From an uncultured Clostridia bacterium (GTDB taxonomy: Bacteria > Bacillota > Clostridia > Oscillospirales > Ruminococcaceae), in contig CANPYR010000004.1 of NCBI GenBank assembly GCA_947588805.1, positions 1 through 64,000 of the forward strand: DNA of 64,000 nucleotides, written 5' to 3'. Position 1 is the first letter of the stretch. Each line of letters starts with the position of its first letter. A program made the position numbers and the translations under genes. Below are positions 45,056 through 54,115 of this stretch, piece after piece. The notes under the pieces were generated by a model. That model did no database searches, had not been told where the DNA came from, and worked only from the letters and a program-made list of their open reading frames with translations.

Positions 45056-46312
45056 ATGCTTAAAAAATTTATTCCCGCTGTTATCTGCGCTTCGATCTGT
45101 TTCGGGATCTCGGGCTGCGGCGCTTCCGAGGAGGTGAGCCGGCTCGCCGACGCTCCGGAATCAGACGGGTGGAGCTGTATCTTTACCGCCGCGACTCAGC
45201 CTTCTAAGGTCGATATGATGCCGAAAAATCCGCATCTTTCCGACTCGACCTGCCGTCAGGAGCTTCGGGCTTCTATGTCCGGATCGAAAATCCGTCTCAC
45301 ATTTTCAAACGAGCATTCCGAAACCCTTGATCCTCCCGGCTCGGATCTTGTGATCGAGTCGGTGCACGTCGCGAAGCTTCTTAAGCCGGGCGAGCCTGAT
45401 ATCGATACCTCGACCGATACCGTAATTACGTTCGGCGGTTCCGAGAGCGTGACGGTGGCTTCCGGGGAAACTGCCACCTCGGACGGCGTGGATTTTGAAT
45501 TCTCCGCGCTTGAATATTTGGCGGTAACGGTAAAATTCGGCTCAGTTCCATCCTTCCCGGCGGTGCATCAGGAAGCCGACTGCGCAAGCTGGGTAGTGAG
45601 CGGGAACCACGTGAGCGAGAACTTCAGTCCTACCGAATGGATGTGGAGTTACTTCTCGCTTTGCAGAGCGGACGGTTATAATGAAGGCTCCGAGACTCTT
45701 GTCTGTTTCGGGGATTCCATCACCGACGGCTCTATTTCGACCTGGAACGGCTTTGACGCATGGCCTGACGTTTTGGCAAACGAGCTTCAGTCGGATCCCG
45801 GGACCTCGCATATTTCCGTCGTTAATACCGGGATCGGCGGCAACGCGATCTGGGGCGGCGCAGGGATGCCGGCAAAGGAAAGATTCAAGCGGGACGCTAT
45901 AGATATCCCCGGGGTAAGAAGCGTGATAATACTTATCGGCACAAACGATATCCCCGGCGCGCAGACCGATACCTCGCAGGACATGATAAACGAATATAAG
46001 GCGATGATAAACGCCTGCCACGAAAAGGGGATAAAGATCTACGCGGGAACGATAACGCCGTTCGGCTCGAACGAGTGGTGGGAATCTGAGCTCCACGAGA
46101 GCGTAAGAGAAAAGGTAAACGACTGGATGAGAAGCGACGGCAGCGGTTTCGACGGGTATATAGATTTTTACTCGGCGGTAGCTGATCCCGATTCGCCGAA
46201 CAAATTAAAAGCCGAATACGATTCCGGAGACTGTCTGCACCCGAGCGCAAAGGGTCATAAGGCGATGGGAGAGGAAGCGGCGAAGGCATTAAAAGGGTAT
46301 TTGGGGAAATAG
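45056..46312 (+). CDS. SGNH/GDSL-family hydrolase, lipoprotein
   Basis: A 418-residue protein with a lipoprotein signal ending ISGCGASEE (Cys21). Residues about 40-205 form a beta-rich accessory domain; residues about 210-418 carry the SGNH blocks CFGDSITDGS (Ser about 220), NTGIGGNAIWG, IGTNDIPG (Asn) and DCLHPSAKGHKAM (catalytic Asp and His about 392-395). Such enzymes deacetylate or de-esterify polysaccharides or lipids outside the membrane. GGAGGT precedes the ATG. Single gene, between repeat copies C and D. Confidence 0.92.
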   Translation: MLKKFIPAVICASICFGISGCGASEEVSRLADAPESDGWSCIFTAATQPSKVDMMPKNPHLSDSTCRQELRASMSGSKIRLTFSNEHSETLDPPGSDLVIESVHVAKLLKPGEPDIDTSTDTVITFGGSESVTVASGETATSDGVDFEFSALEYLAVTVKFGSVPSFPAVHQEADCASWVVSGNHVSENFSPTEWMWSYFSLCRADGYNEGSETLVCFGDSITDGSISTWNGFDAWPDVLANELQSDPGTSHISVVNTGIGGNAIWGGAGMPAKERFKRDAIDIPGVRSVIILIGTNDIPGAQTDTSQDMINEYKAMINACHEKGIKIYAGTITPFGSNEWWESELHESVREKVNDWMRSDGSGFDGYIDFYSAVADPDSPNKLKAEYDSGDCLHPSAKGHKAMGEEAAKALKGYLGK

Positions 46313-46382
46313 GCGAGCGGCGAACAAATAATATCCGATATCTGAATTCTGCCGTCCGGCTTCTTGACACGTCCGTTCAGGA

Positions 46383-46504
46383 GGAGTGTCTAAATCGCCC
46401 GCATTATTCATTATTTTTAAAATCGTCGCCATAGGCGACGCCTTGAAGTTCTGACATCTGACTTCTGACTTCTGTATTCTTGATGTGGCCGCCTTGGCCA
46501 CATC
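46383..46504 (+). repeat. 122-bp interspersed repeat, copy D
   Basis: Identical to copy C over nearly all of its length. It ends 16 bases before the -35 of the GH26-like gene. Confidence 0.93.
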
Positions 46505-46520
46505 TCGTTCAGGCCGCGTC

Positions 46521-46549
46521 TTGACATTCCCATGAATTTAGTATATTAT
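46521..46549 (+). promoter_or_regulatory. Promoter of the GH26-like gene
   Basis: TTGACA (46521-46526), 17 bases, TATTAT (46544-46549). Confidence 0.8.
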
Positions 46550-46610
46550 ATCAATACCACACCCCGCTCAACCCCTTTTAAACTTCATCACACATTTGGA
46601 GGATCCGAAA

Positions 46611-48059
46611 ATGGAAGTAAAAAACACTCTTGAAAATCTTAAGACATATTCCCTGCACATGGGAAAAGCGAAATGCGCGGTCGATTTAGGCGACGGCAGC
46701 GAAAGAGGAGAATATGTTAATCAGGACTATATCCTTTCTAAGCTCGGCAGACCCCACCGCGCGATAAATCTTATGTACTGCTACTACCCGCTCGACGAGG
46801 GATGGCCGGAAAGGGCTTCCGTCGCATTTCCTTCGACCGATTCTTCTAACGCCTGGGGATATCCCTACGACGACTATTTCCCCTATAGGGGAGGTCTTGA
46901 CGGCGATAAGAACGCCGAGGTCTTCGAGCAGATGAGGGATATACGCAGGCACGGCCAGGACGTGATCTTTACTCTTACCGTCGATCCGCACGTCTCGGAC
47001 GACCGGCTTATAGCGATAGCGGAGGATCTCAGACCGTTCGGAAGAGTCATGATGAGAATAAATCACGAGTGCACGGGGAGCTGGTTCAGCTTCAATAAGC
47101 GCTGCACATATAAAGAAGTAGCGGATTTCTTTACGAGATTTTCAAAGATCGTCCACGAGCACGCCCCCAACGTAAAAACGATCCTCTGCGCGGGAGCTTA
47201 CAGAGGACGCGAGGGAAAGCTCGAGATGGAGGAGCTTTTCATGGAAGCCGCGAAGGAGACCGATATCTGGTCTATAGATCAGTATTTCACCCTACACTAC
47301 GGATACCCGAACGACATAGCCGAAAAGGGCGGCCACAGCTATACCTATAACGGAAACGAGCCGGTCTGGAATTCGGTCAGGGATACGCTTAAGAGATACC
47401 GCGAGATAACAGGTCAGGATAAGCCGATGGTAATGAGCGAGCTGAATACCGACGGAGACGTTACCGGCCCTTACGATCAGGCGAAGATGGTAAGAGCGTT
47501 CTGCGAGAAGATAAGGGATGAAAAAGCCGACTGGCTCTCAGGCTTCACTTTCTACCAGTTCCGCGATCAGGGAAGGCTCGGACTTGAGTTTGAGGATCCT
47601 AATAATAAAGAGGTCGGGATCGAGTGGCCGATACTTCGGGACTATAAGGAAATAATCTCCGACGACTGGTTTAAGCCTGAAATGACGGTAGGGGAGGAGA
47701 TAAAGCTTCCCGCAAGACTTCGCTGGGGCGGCTCAGAGGACGCGGAGGGAATAGCTGTCCCGATTGAATTCGAGGGCGATCCGACGTTCTGCGAGCTGTA
47801 CTTTGAGGGAGAGGAGAACCTGATGATAGAAATAAACGGCAGGTGGTTCTATAAAGCTCCGAAGACCAAGTTTGTGGATCTTATGCCGGCCTTCTTTGAT
47901 TCCCGACTTGACGGCAAAAAGACTCTGACTCTTAAGCTTTTCGCACCTCCCGCAAGCGGCGAAAACGACGTCCCCGCGAGCACGGATACATATTCTACGC
48001 TGAGCGCTCTTCCAAAAATAAGGATAAGATACGAGCCGGTACAGGCCTTCACATTTTAG
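46611..48059 (+). CDS. Glycoside hydrolase, clan GH-A (GH26-like), no signal peptide
   Basis: A 482-residue protein starting at ATG 46611 after GGAGGA. A TIM barrel covers residues about 40-340: MRINHECTGSWFSFNK resembles the GH26 block RPxHExNGxWFWW, whose Glu is the general acid, and VMSELNTDG (about residue 277) supplies a candidate nucleophile. The C-terminal about 130 residues form a separate beta domain. With no signal peptide it should be cytoplasmic, acting on an imported oligosaccharide, perhaps a mannoside. The exact family is uncertain; GH39 or a related clan-A group is possible. Confidence 0.65.
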   Translation: MEVKNTLENLKTYSLHMGKAKCAVDLGDGSERGEYVNQDYILSKLGRPHRAINLMYCYYPLDEGWPERASVAFPSTDSSNAWGYPYDDYFPYRGGLDGDKNAEVFEQMRDIRRHGQDVIFTLTVDPHVSDDRLIAIAEDLRPFGRVMMRINHECTGSWFSFNKRCTYKEVADFFTRFSKIVHEHAPNVKTILCAGAYRGREGKLEMEELFMEAAKETDIWSIDQYFTLHYGYPNDIAEKGGHSYTYNGNEPVWNSVRDTLKRYREITGQDKPMVMSELNTDGDVTGPYDQAKMVRAFCEKIRDEKADWLSGFTFYQFRDQGRLGLEFEDPNNKEVGIEWPILRDYKEIISDDWFKPEMTVGEEIKLPARLRWGGSEDAEGIAVPIEFEGDPTFCELYFEGEENLMIEINGRWFYKAPKTKFVDLMPAFFDSRLDGKKTLTLKLFAPPASGENDVPASTDTYSTLSALPKIRIRYEPVQAFTF

Positions 48060-48124
48060 AGGACAGAGGGATAGGAGCCGAAAGACAGTAGCAGGATTTT
48101 TTGGTACGGACAGATATATCGAAG

Positions 48125-48146
48125 CAGCGCTTCGGCGCTGTTTTCG
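48125..48146 (+). terminator. Terminator after the GH26-like gene
   Basis: CAGCGC-TTCG-GCGCTG followed by TTTTC; short but stable. Confidence 0.65.
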
Positions 48147-48177
48147 TTATTTGTCCGGAAAATAGGAGTAATGATTT

Positions 48178-49032
48178 ATGGAAATTATCGATACGTATTC
48201 TTCCGTTCGGACGGCCTATGATTCGTCGGGATTCTCGTTTGAGCGGTGGAAAAGATATATAGATACGGCCCTGCCGGGACTGTGTTCAAAGCTTGTCTCG
48301 GACGCTAAGAACGCAATCGGTACCGGAGAATTTTCCGAAGACGATTATTTATCGGTATTAAACCTTCCAGCGAGCGAAAGCGATCTGCTTGAAGCCGCGC
48401 ACGGCTCGTTTTTAAAAGCGACGGAAAATTTGGATGATAAAATAAAAAAATGCTTCGGCAGAAGTCCGGACGTGACGGTAGCGTTCTATCTCGGGCTCTG
48501 CAACGGAGCAGGGTGGGCGACGGAGTACCGCGGGAAAACGGCGATACTTCTCGGAATTGAAAAAATATTAGAGCTTAACTGGTGCGGGGTAGACGATATG
48601 CGCGCCCTTATCTACCACGAGCTCGGCCACGCCTACCAGAAGCAGTACGGGATCCTGAACCGCGATTTTGAAAAAGCCGAAGACTCGTTTCTCTGGCAGC
48701 TCTTCACCGAGGGGATAGCGATGTGCTTTGAGCAGACCATAGTCGGCGATCCCGGATACTGGCGTCAGGATAAAAACGGCTGGAAGGAGTGGTGCGAAAA
48801 CCGCTTTGAGCAGATAAAAAAGGATTTTTCAAGCGATTTAAAGACCATGACTCCTTCAACTCAGCGCTATTTCGGCGACTGGGTAAGCTATAACGGCCGC
48901 GGCGACGTGGGATATTATCTCGGCGGCAGGTTCGTGAGATTTATTCTTTCAAGCTGTGATTTTGATGAAATAATCGGATTTGATATAGAAAAAGTGAGGG
49001 AGATGTTCGGGAAGTTTTTGCGGGAGGGATAG
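48178..49032 (+). CDS. Putative zinc metalloprotease (HELGH, DUF2268-like)
   Basis: A 284-residue soluble protein. LIYHELGHAYQKQYG (about residues 144-158) is a zinc-binding HExxH, and LFTEGIAMCFEQ about 30 residues later provides the third ligand Glu in the EGxA pattern of gluzincins such as the DUF2268 group. The N-terminal about 90 residues are helical and unrecognised. No signal peptide, so probably cytoplasmic. It follows a terminator at 48125-48146 and has AGGAG upstream of the ATG. Substrate unknown. Confidence 0.72.
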   Translation: MEIIDTYSSVRTAYDSSGFSFERWKRYIDTALPGLCSKLVSDAKNAIGTGEFSEDDYLSVLNLPASESDLLEAAHGSFLKATENLDDKIKKCFGRSPDVTVAFYLGLCNGAGWATEYRGKTAILLGIEKILELNWCGVDDMRALIYHELGHAYQKQYGILNRDFEKAEDSFLWQLFTEGIAMCFEQTIVGDPGYWRQDKNGWKEWCENRFEQIKKDFSSDLKTMTPSTQRYFGDWVSYNGRGDVGYYLGGRFVRFILSSCDFDEIIGFDIEKVREMFGKFLREG

Positions 49033-49091
49033 TGGTTTGCGGTAAACACAGCGGTATTTTAATTTATTTCGGAATTGGCGGACGAGCCCTT

Positions 49092-50258
49092 CTATCCCTC
49101 TAACGCCCTGCCCTCTAAAAGGCAGACGGCGTGGGCGGCTATGCCTTCTCCCGAACCCGTGAAGCCGAGACGTTCCTCTGTAGTGGCCTTTACCGAAATT
49201 TTGTCAACTTCCGTTTTCATCGCTTCCGCTATTCTTTCCCGCATCTTTTCTATATACGGGGAAAGCTTCGGAGCCTGAGCTATCACCGTCGCGTCTACGT
49301 TTATCGGCTTAAATCCCTTTTCCGAGACGTATTCCGTCACCCGCTCAAGAAGCTTGATACTGTCAGCGCCGGAATATTTCGGATCGTTATCCGGAAACAG
49401 CTTCCCTATATCCCCAAGAGCTGCCGCGCCGAGCAGGGAATCAATTATCGCATGAACTAAAACGTCCGCGTCGGAATGCCCCAAAAGCCCCTTTTCGCAG
49501 GGGATATTCACCCCGCCCAAAATCAAAGCTCTCCCCTCGACAAGCCTGTGCACGTCGTAGCCGTGGCCGATCCTGAAATTCATATTCGTACTCATATTCA
49601 TCTCTCCTAAAAGTATACGCGCAAGCGATACGTCGTCCGGAGTCGTAAGCTTGATGTTGCGGAAGCTGCCGAGGGTGATGTGCGGGACCCGGCCTATCGC
49701 GTCAAGAAGCTGCGAATCGTCTGTGATACCCGGCTCGCAGGCGTTTAACATCTTTAAATAAAGCGAGCGCTCGAAGGTCTGCGGCGTGCGGACGGTATAA
49801 AGAAGATCGCGGTTCGGGCAGAAGCTTTTTTCGCCGTCGGAATATCTTACGGTATCCTTTTGGGGCGTGCAGACGACCGAGCTTCCGTAGATAAAAGCGT
49901 CGTCGATGGAGGACTGGACCTCCTCGGGACTTACGAGCGGGCGCGCGCCGTCGTGGATAAGAATAAGGCTGTCGCGGGATAATTCCGCGGCGTTTTTCAC
50001 GCTTTCCGAGCGTGTAGCGCCGGCGGGAGCGAATAAAGGCTTAAGCCGAAGTCCCGAAAGCTCTTCGGAATACTTTTCGGTCATGTCCTCGGGAGCCGCG
50101 ACGATAAGAGTTTTTACGTCCGGGGATGACAGAACCGCTTCTGCGGAACGCCGAAGACAGGACTTGCCGCAAAGATTTATAAGAAGCTTATTTTCGCCCA
50201 TTCTAAGGCTTTTTCCCCCGCAGGCCAAAACAGCGGTAACGTTTTTTGTTTTCGGCAT
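49092..50258 (-). CDS. ispDF: Bifunctional IspD-IspF, MEP isoprenoid pathway
   Basis: Residues about 1-222 are IspD (MEP cytidylyltransferase: [39 protein letters not shown]); residues about 228-388 are IspF (MECDP synthase: [16 protein letters not shown] with metal ligands Asp and His, [34 protein letters not shown]). The chain therefore catalyses two non-consecutive steps of the MEP pathway, with IspE encoded elsewhere. Bifunctional IspDF is known in some bacteria. The start at 50258 has a GGAGGTGG site. It is convergent with the metalloprotease gene. Confidence 0.96.
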   Translation of the reverse strand: MPKTKNVTAVLACGGKSLRMGENKLLINLCGKSCLRRSAEAVLSSPDVKTLIVAAPEDMTEKYSEELSGLRLKPLFAPAGATRSESVKNAAELSRDSLILIHDGARPLVSPEEVQSSIDDAFIYGSSVVCTPQKDTVRYSDGEKSFCPNRDLLYTVRTPQTFERSLYLKMLNACEPGITDDSQLLDAIGRVPHITLGSFRNIKLTTPDDVSLARILLGEMNMSTNMNFRIGHGYDVHRLVEGRALILGGVNIPCEKGLLGHSDADVLVHAIIDSLLGAAALGDIGKLFPDNDPKYSGADSIKLLERVTEYVSEKGFKPINVDATVIAQAPKLSPYIEKMRERIAEAMKTEVDKISVKATTEERLGFTGSGEGIAAHAVCLLEGRALEG

Positions 50259-50325
50259 AAATGGCCACCTCCGTGGAAAAGTATAGCATATTTCGGCGAG
50301 GTTGTCAAATGGAGAAAACGGTGGG

Positions 50326-50395
50326 GAGAAGACAGAAGACAGAGGACAGATATGCAGAGGATAGAGGATTAGAGGATTAGAAGATAGAAGATATA
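50326..50395 (-). repeat. Degenerate 7-base tandem repeats, minus orientation
   Basis: AGAAGACAGAAGACAGAGG followed by AGAGGATTAGAGGATTAG and similar; the complement gives CTGTCTT-like heptads as elsewhere in the window. Confidence 0.6.
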
Positions 50396-50483
50396 GAACT
50401 CGGAACTAATCCTATTCCTATCCGTAAGCACTTATATGTGATAAAACAACAGTAGATTCCTTCACCCCACATTTTTCCAAAAC

Positions 50484-50511
50484 AAAAAAACAGGCGCCCT
50501 ACGTCGCCTGC
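50484..50511 (-). terminator. tRNA-Pro terminator
   Basis: GCAGGCG and CGCCTG arms followed on the minus strand by TTTTTTTG. Confidence 0.82.
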
Positions 50512-50519
50512 TTTTTATC

Positions 50520-50596
50520 TGGTCTGAGTGACGGGACTTGAACCCACGGCCTCTACCACCCCAAGGTAGCGCTCTACCAAGCTGAGCTACACCCAG
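50520..50596 (-). tRNA. tRNA-Pro (anticodon GGG)
   Basis: A 77-base cloverleaf on the minus strand: acceptor CTGGGTG/CACTCAG with one G-T pair, D-arm TAGCTCAGCTTGGTAGAGC, anticodon stem CTACC/GGTAG with loop TTGGGGT, T-loop GGGTTCAAGTCCC, and encoded CCA. It reads CCC codons. Confidence 0.96.
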
Positions 50597-50623
50597 ACGC
50601 TGCGCCTTTTGGCGCCGACAAAT

Positions 50624-50652
50624 ATAATACCACATTTCCTGAAAAAATGCAA
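50624..50652 (-). promoter_or_regulatory. tRNA-Pro promoter
   Basis: On the minus strand, TTGCAT (50647-50652), 17 bases, TATTAT (50624-50629). Confidence 0.8.
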
Positions 50653-50686
50653 GTGTTTTTCGTAAAAAATTTTTATTTTTTTATTA

Positions 50687-50715
50687 TTGCACTTTTGCTC
50701 CAAAAGTAGTATAAT
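50687..50715 (+). promoter_or_regulatory. Promoter of the GT28-HTH gene
   Basis: TTGCAC (50687-50692), 17 bases, TATAAT (50710-50715). Confidence 0.8.
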
Positions 50716-50800
50716 AATTTTAAATAATTTGTTCAGTTTTTACTATCTTACTATCTCTCACCGCGCCTTATCCAAAATAATTTTTTTCGGAGGTAATAAA

Positions 50801-52117
50801 ATGAAAGCGCTGATTCTGACTTGCAACACAGGACAGGGACATAATTCCGTCTCGGCTTCGCTGGCGGGAGTATTCGGGAAAAAGGGGATCGAATGCGAGA
50901 CTACAGACGCTCTTGCGTTCATCTCGGAGTGGGCTTCAAAAACTATCTGCGACTGGCATGTCAGGCTCTACAGATATTTCCCTAAAACGTCCGGGAACTC
51001 CTACAGCTTTATCGAACAGCATCCTGAGCTTTTTAACACCGGCTCTCCTATACACAGACTTTTGGATCTCGGAATCGATAAGCTTTATGCTAAGATATCC
51101 TCCGGCGGCTTCGATACGGTTATTTGCCCTCACGTTATCTCCGCGCTGATGGCGACGGATCTTGAAAAGCAGTATCCCGACGTTAAGCTGAGGACCTGCT
51201 TTATCGCGACCGACTATACCTGCTACCCCATGACCGAGGAGTCGGATCTGGATCTTTACTTCGTGCCGTCGGGAGAACTTATCCCGGCGTATGAAAATAT
51301 CGGGATAAATAAGGAGAAAATCAGGCCGATAGACGGGATACCGGTCCGGGAGGAATTTTTTGCCGGGATAGATAAGTCCGAAGCCAAAAGGCGGCTCGGG
51401 ATCCCGGAGAATTATCTTCATACCCTTATGATGTTCGGCTCGATGGGATGCGGGAATATCCCGAAGCTTGCGGGGCTGATAGATGAAAAAATGCCGGAAA
51501 ACGCAGTTCTGACGGTGGTATGCGGCACCAACGAGACGGTATATAAAAAGCTTGAGAAGCAGTTTGAGGGCTCGGAACGAGTCAGAGTCGAGGGATTTGT
51601 GAAAAACGTCCCGGAGCTTATGGATTCTGCGGATCTCTTTATAACAAAGCCGGGAGGACTTTCTACGGCCGAAGCTGCGGTGAAGCGGCTCCCTATGCTC
51701 TTGGATAACGCCGTATCGGGCTGCGAGCAGTATAATCTTGACTACTTCTGCGGCTCGGGGGCGGCAGTTACCGCAAAGGGCGAGGAGGAGATCGCAAGCG
51801 TATGCGCGGAGCTTCTTCGGGATCCCGAAACGCTTGAAAGGATGAAAGAAAAGCTTCCCGAAAGGAAAAACTCAGCGGAGCAGGCGATAGAAATCCTCTT
51901 GGGGGAGACCAAGGAAGCAAAAGCGCCGCCGGAGATAGAGAACGATTTCAGATACTGGCGCGAACGCATAGGGCTTGAACAGAACGAGCTCGCAAGGATG
52001 ATGGCGATACCGCCGAGGACTCTTAAGAGTTGGGAAAGCGGAAAAACCTCCCCGCCGGAATATGTAAAAAGACTCCTTATATCCGAACTAAAACGAATCA
52101 GCAGAAATAAAAAGTAA
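50801..52117 (+). CDS. GT28 glycolipid glycosyltransferase (MGDG-synthase/UgtP-like) with C-terminal HTH domain
   Basis: A 438-residue protein. Residues 1-370 follow the MGDG synthase/UgtP fold: LILTCNTGQGHNSVSASLAG (N-terminal glycine loop), DTVICPHVISALMAT, CFIATDYTCYP and MMFGSMGCGNIPKLAGLI, with the nucleotide-sugar site FITKPGGLSTAEAAVKRLPM. These enzymes add a sugar to diacylglycerol at the cytoplasmic membrane. Residues about 380-438 form a separate XRE-like helix-turn-helix: YWRERIGLEQNELARMM then IPPRTLKSWESGKTSPP. This is unusual for a lipid glycosyltransferase. The start at 50801 has GGAGGT; the upstream part of the open frame overlaps the promoter. Monocistronic. Confidence 0.88.
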   Translation: MKALILTCNTGQGHNSVSASLAGVFGKKGIECETTDALAFISEWASKTICDWHVRLYRYFPKTSGNSYSFIEQHPELFNTGSPIHRLLDLGIDKLYAKISSGGFDTVICPHVISALMATDLEKQYPDVKLRTCFIATDYTCYPMTEESDLDLYFVPSGELIPAYENIGINKEKIRPIDGIPVREEFFAGIDKSEAKRRLGIPENYLHTLMMFGSMGCGNIPKLAGLIDEKMPENAVLTVVCGTNETVYKKLEKQFEGSERVRVEGFVKNVPELMDSADLFITKPGGLSTAEAAVKRLPMLLDNAVSGCEQYNLDYFCGSGAAVTAKGEEEIASVCAELLRDPETLERMKEKLPERKNSAEQAIEILLGETKEAKAPPEIENDFRYWRERIGLEQNELARMMAIPPRTLKSWESGKTSPPEYVKRLLISELKRISRNKK

Positions 52118-52125
52118 AAAGTAAA

Positions 52126-52150
52126 AAACCGCGTCCTCAGGACGCGGTTT
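52126..52150. terminator. Bidirectional terminator between convergent genes
   Basis: AAACCGCGTCCT and AGGACGCGGTTT arms with a 1-base loop; T-run on the minus side, TTTCTC on the plus side. Serves the GT28-HTH gene and the DUF2079 gene. Confidence 0.82.
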
Positions 52151-52175
52151 CTCTATCTTCTAACCATCTAATCCT

Positions 52176-53978
52176 CTAACCTCTATAACCCCATATCTGT
52201 ACAAAGTCCTTTGATTCCGCTACAATCTCGAACCCTTCTTCTTCAAGGATCGGGGTAAGCTTTTCGGTCAGGGGATCGTATATGCTCAGGGCGTAATAGT
52301 CGTAATCGTCGGGATCTATTCCTGTTTTGACTAAGCTCTCGGTCAGCTCGTATACCTCAAGCCTTTCGGCGACGTGGGGCAGAAGGAAGGTGTTCGCAAG
52401 AACGGTAGCGTCCTCGGGAATTTCCGAAAGAACTTCGTCGGCGCTGTCGTAATACTCCCGGTTCTCGCGGTAATCCTTGACGTAGGAAATCTTCGGGGTG
52501 GCCATCGCAAAGGCGCAGATGAAGGATACCGTCGCCGCCGCCGCAAGAATTTTCCCCCTGCCTTTTTCTATTTTTCCGGCGTTGATAACGCTTAAATAAA
52601 TCAAAAGACAGATCGGACCCGTGACGTACTGAAAGCCTATGTCAGAAGCGTAGCCGTATCCCGCGCCTATGACAAGGCACATTATGACGTAGGGGATCAT
52701 AAGAAAATACCCGCTGAGACTCGCGCTCATGAACGGCAGGAACATAAGCGGCAAAAACGTTTCAAGTATGAAAAGAAACGAGCGCTCGGTAATAAAGAGA
52801 CTGAAAAATCTTGCGGGATTTTTTATCACAGTTGAGAATATCCCCGCAAAGCCCTTGGTCTCGCCGTCGATGAGTATCCCGAGACGGGAGGAGGTCATAT
52901 AGCCTCCGTCGCCGTATTTGGTAAGATAGGACATGATAAAGATGAAATAAATCCCCGCAAGCGCCGAAGCGATAAGCCCGTGGAAGCGTTCCGGGGATTT
53001 TTCCGTCGCAAGAAAGTAAAACCCTATGCAGATGACATAAAGCGGAGCGTCCTCTTTTACCGTGCACACGAGAGCGGACATGAGATAAAACACCGTCGGG
53101 TTCTTTCTGTCAACCGACCAGAGAAGCCACATCAAAAGCAACGGAAGAAGAGAGTTTTCATGAAACGGGTAGTAGCAGGGCATTAAAATCCCGAGACTGA
53201 AAATATAAGTCATGCATATGCATAATATCTGTAAAGGCTCGAAGCCGCGATTTTTAGCTATAAGATAAAGCGGGACGACCGCAGCCGTCATCGCGACCGC
53301 CTGAAAGACAAGAAGCGTCTCGGGGGAGGGGAATAGGGAATAAAACGGCAGGAGAAGATAGAATATAAACGAGCCGTGGACCCTGAAATGAGACATGGCG
53401 ACGTTTCGCTCGCAGGTTATCACCGCGGTAAGAGTCTCTTTAAGGGCGTGGAAGGTCTGGACGAAGATCCCCATATCAAAACAGGGAGTGCCGAAGGTCT
53501 TTTGCTTGCAGAACGTGGTCGCGATCACGAAGATAAAGGTCGAGATCGCAAAGAACGCGATTAAAATCTGCGGCAAAAGCTTCGGAAGCTTAGGAGCCGA
53601 GGTCAGCTTTGAATATGCGTAAAGAGAAAAAATCACCGCGCAGACAGATATCGCCGCGGCAGTATAAAAGCTGCCGGATCTTCTTACCGCAAGCACCGAA
53701 AAGGCTGAGACCGAGATGAAAAGAAGATAGCTGTCGGCGTTTTCGTAATATATATGCAGAGCGCTCAGCGCTAAAAAGCATAACGCGGCGAAGATGAGCT
53801 TTGTTATGACGGAAAATTCCGAAGAAAAGACCTGCCATGCCGCGATAGGATCTATATTTCTTTTTGCGGATATGATAAGCTCAATAAGCGAAACGGTAAA
53901 ATACGCCGCGAAAAGCCTTAAAAAGAAGCTTTCGCGTATCCCGGCGCGTCTTAAGATCTCCGACGGTTTTTTGTACAT
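52176..53978 (-). CDS. DUF2079 polytopic membrane protein
   Basis: A 600-residue protein with about 12 membrane helices. The block FDMGIFVQTFHALKETLTAV with MSHFRVHGSFIFYLLLPFY is the conserved core of DUF2079, related in layout to GT-C glycosyltransferases that use lipid-linked sugars; the Asp and His here resemble catalytic positions. The C-terminal about 90 residues are soluble (SADEVLSEIPEDATVLANTF). The start is ATG 53978 with AAGAGGTG upstream; the longer frame to 54041 begins inside the promoter's TTGACA. A sugar-transfer role is inferred, not shown. Confidence 0.85.
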   Translation of the reverse strand: MYKKPSEILRRAGIRESFFLRLFAAYFTVSLIELIISAKRNIDPIAAWQVFSSEFSVITKLIFAALCFLALSALHIYYENADSYLLFISVSAFSVLAVRRSGSFYTAAAISVCAVIFSLYAYSKLTSAPKLPKLLPQILIAFFAISTFIFVIATTFCKQKTFGTPCFDMGIFVQTFHALKETLTAVITCERNVAMSHFRVHGSFIFYLLLPFYSLFPSPETLLVFQAVAMTAAVVPLYLIAKNRGFEPLQILCICMTYIFSLGILMPCYYPFHENSLLPLLLMWLLWSVDRKNPTVFYLMSALVCTVKEDAPLYVICIGFYFLATEKSPERFHGLIASALAGIYFIFIMSYLTKYGDGGYMTSSRLGILIDGETKGFAGIFSTVIKNPARFFSLFITERSFLFILETFLPLMFLPFMSASLSGYFLMIPYVIMCLVIGAGYGYASDIGFQYVTGPICLLIYLSVINAGKIEKGRGKILAAAATVSFICAFAMATPKISYVKDYRENREYYDSADEVLSEIPEDATVLANTFLLPHVAERLEVYELTESLVKTGIDPDDYDYYALSIYDPLTEKLTPILEEEGFEIVAESKDFVQIWGYRG

Positions 53979-54012
53979 ATAAACACCTCTTAACATTGTA
54001 TACCATGTAAAG

Positions 54013-54041
54013 AGTCTATCATTTTTCTGAGTGTTTGTCAA
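54013..54041 (-). promoter_or_regulatory. Promoter of the DUF2079 gene
   Basis: On the minus strand, TTGACA (54036-54041), 17 bases, TAGACT (54013-54018). Confidence 0.72.
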
Positions 54042-54069
54042 CCGCAGAAGGAAAAATTAAGAAAGAAAT

Positions 54070-54096
54070 AAGAGCGGAAATTTACTTCCCGCTCTT
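54070..54096 (-). terminator. Terminator of the GH-A hydrolase gene
   Basis: AAGAGCGG and CCGCTCTT arms about 20 bases past the stop; the following T-run is short. Confidence 0.6.
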
Positions 54097-54115
54097 TGTA
54101 TTAAATTATTAGGCT

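Noticed and set aside
53979-54041. Upstream extension of the DUF2079 frame
   Set aside because: Its first codon is inside the TTGACA of the promoter; the ATG at 53978 has the ribosome site.
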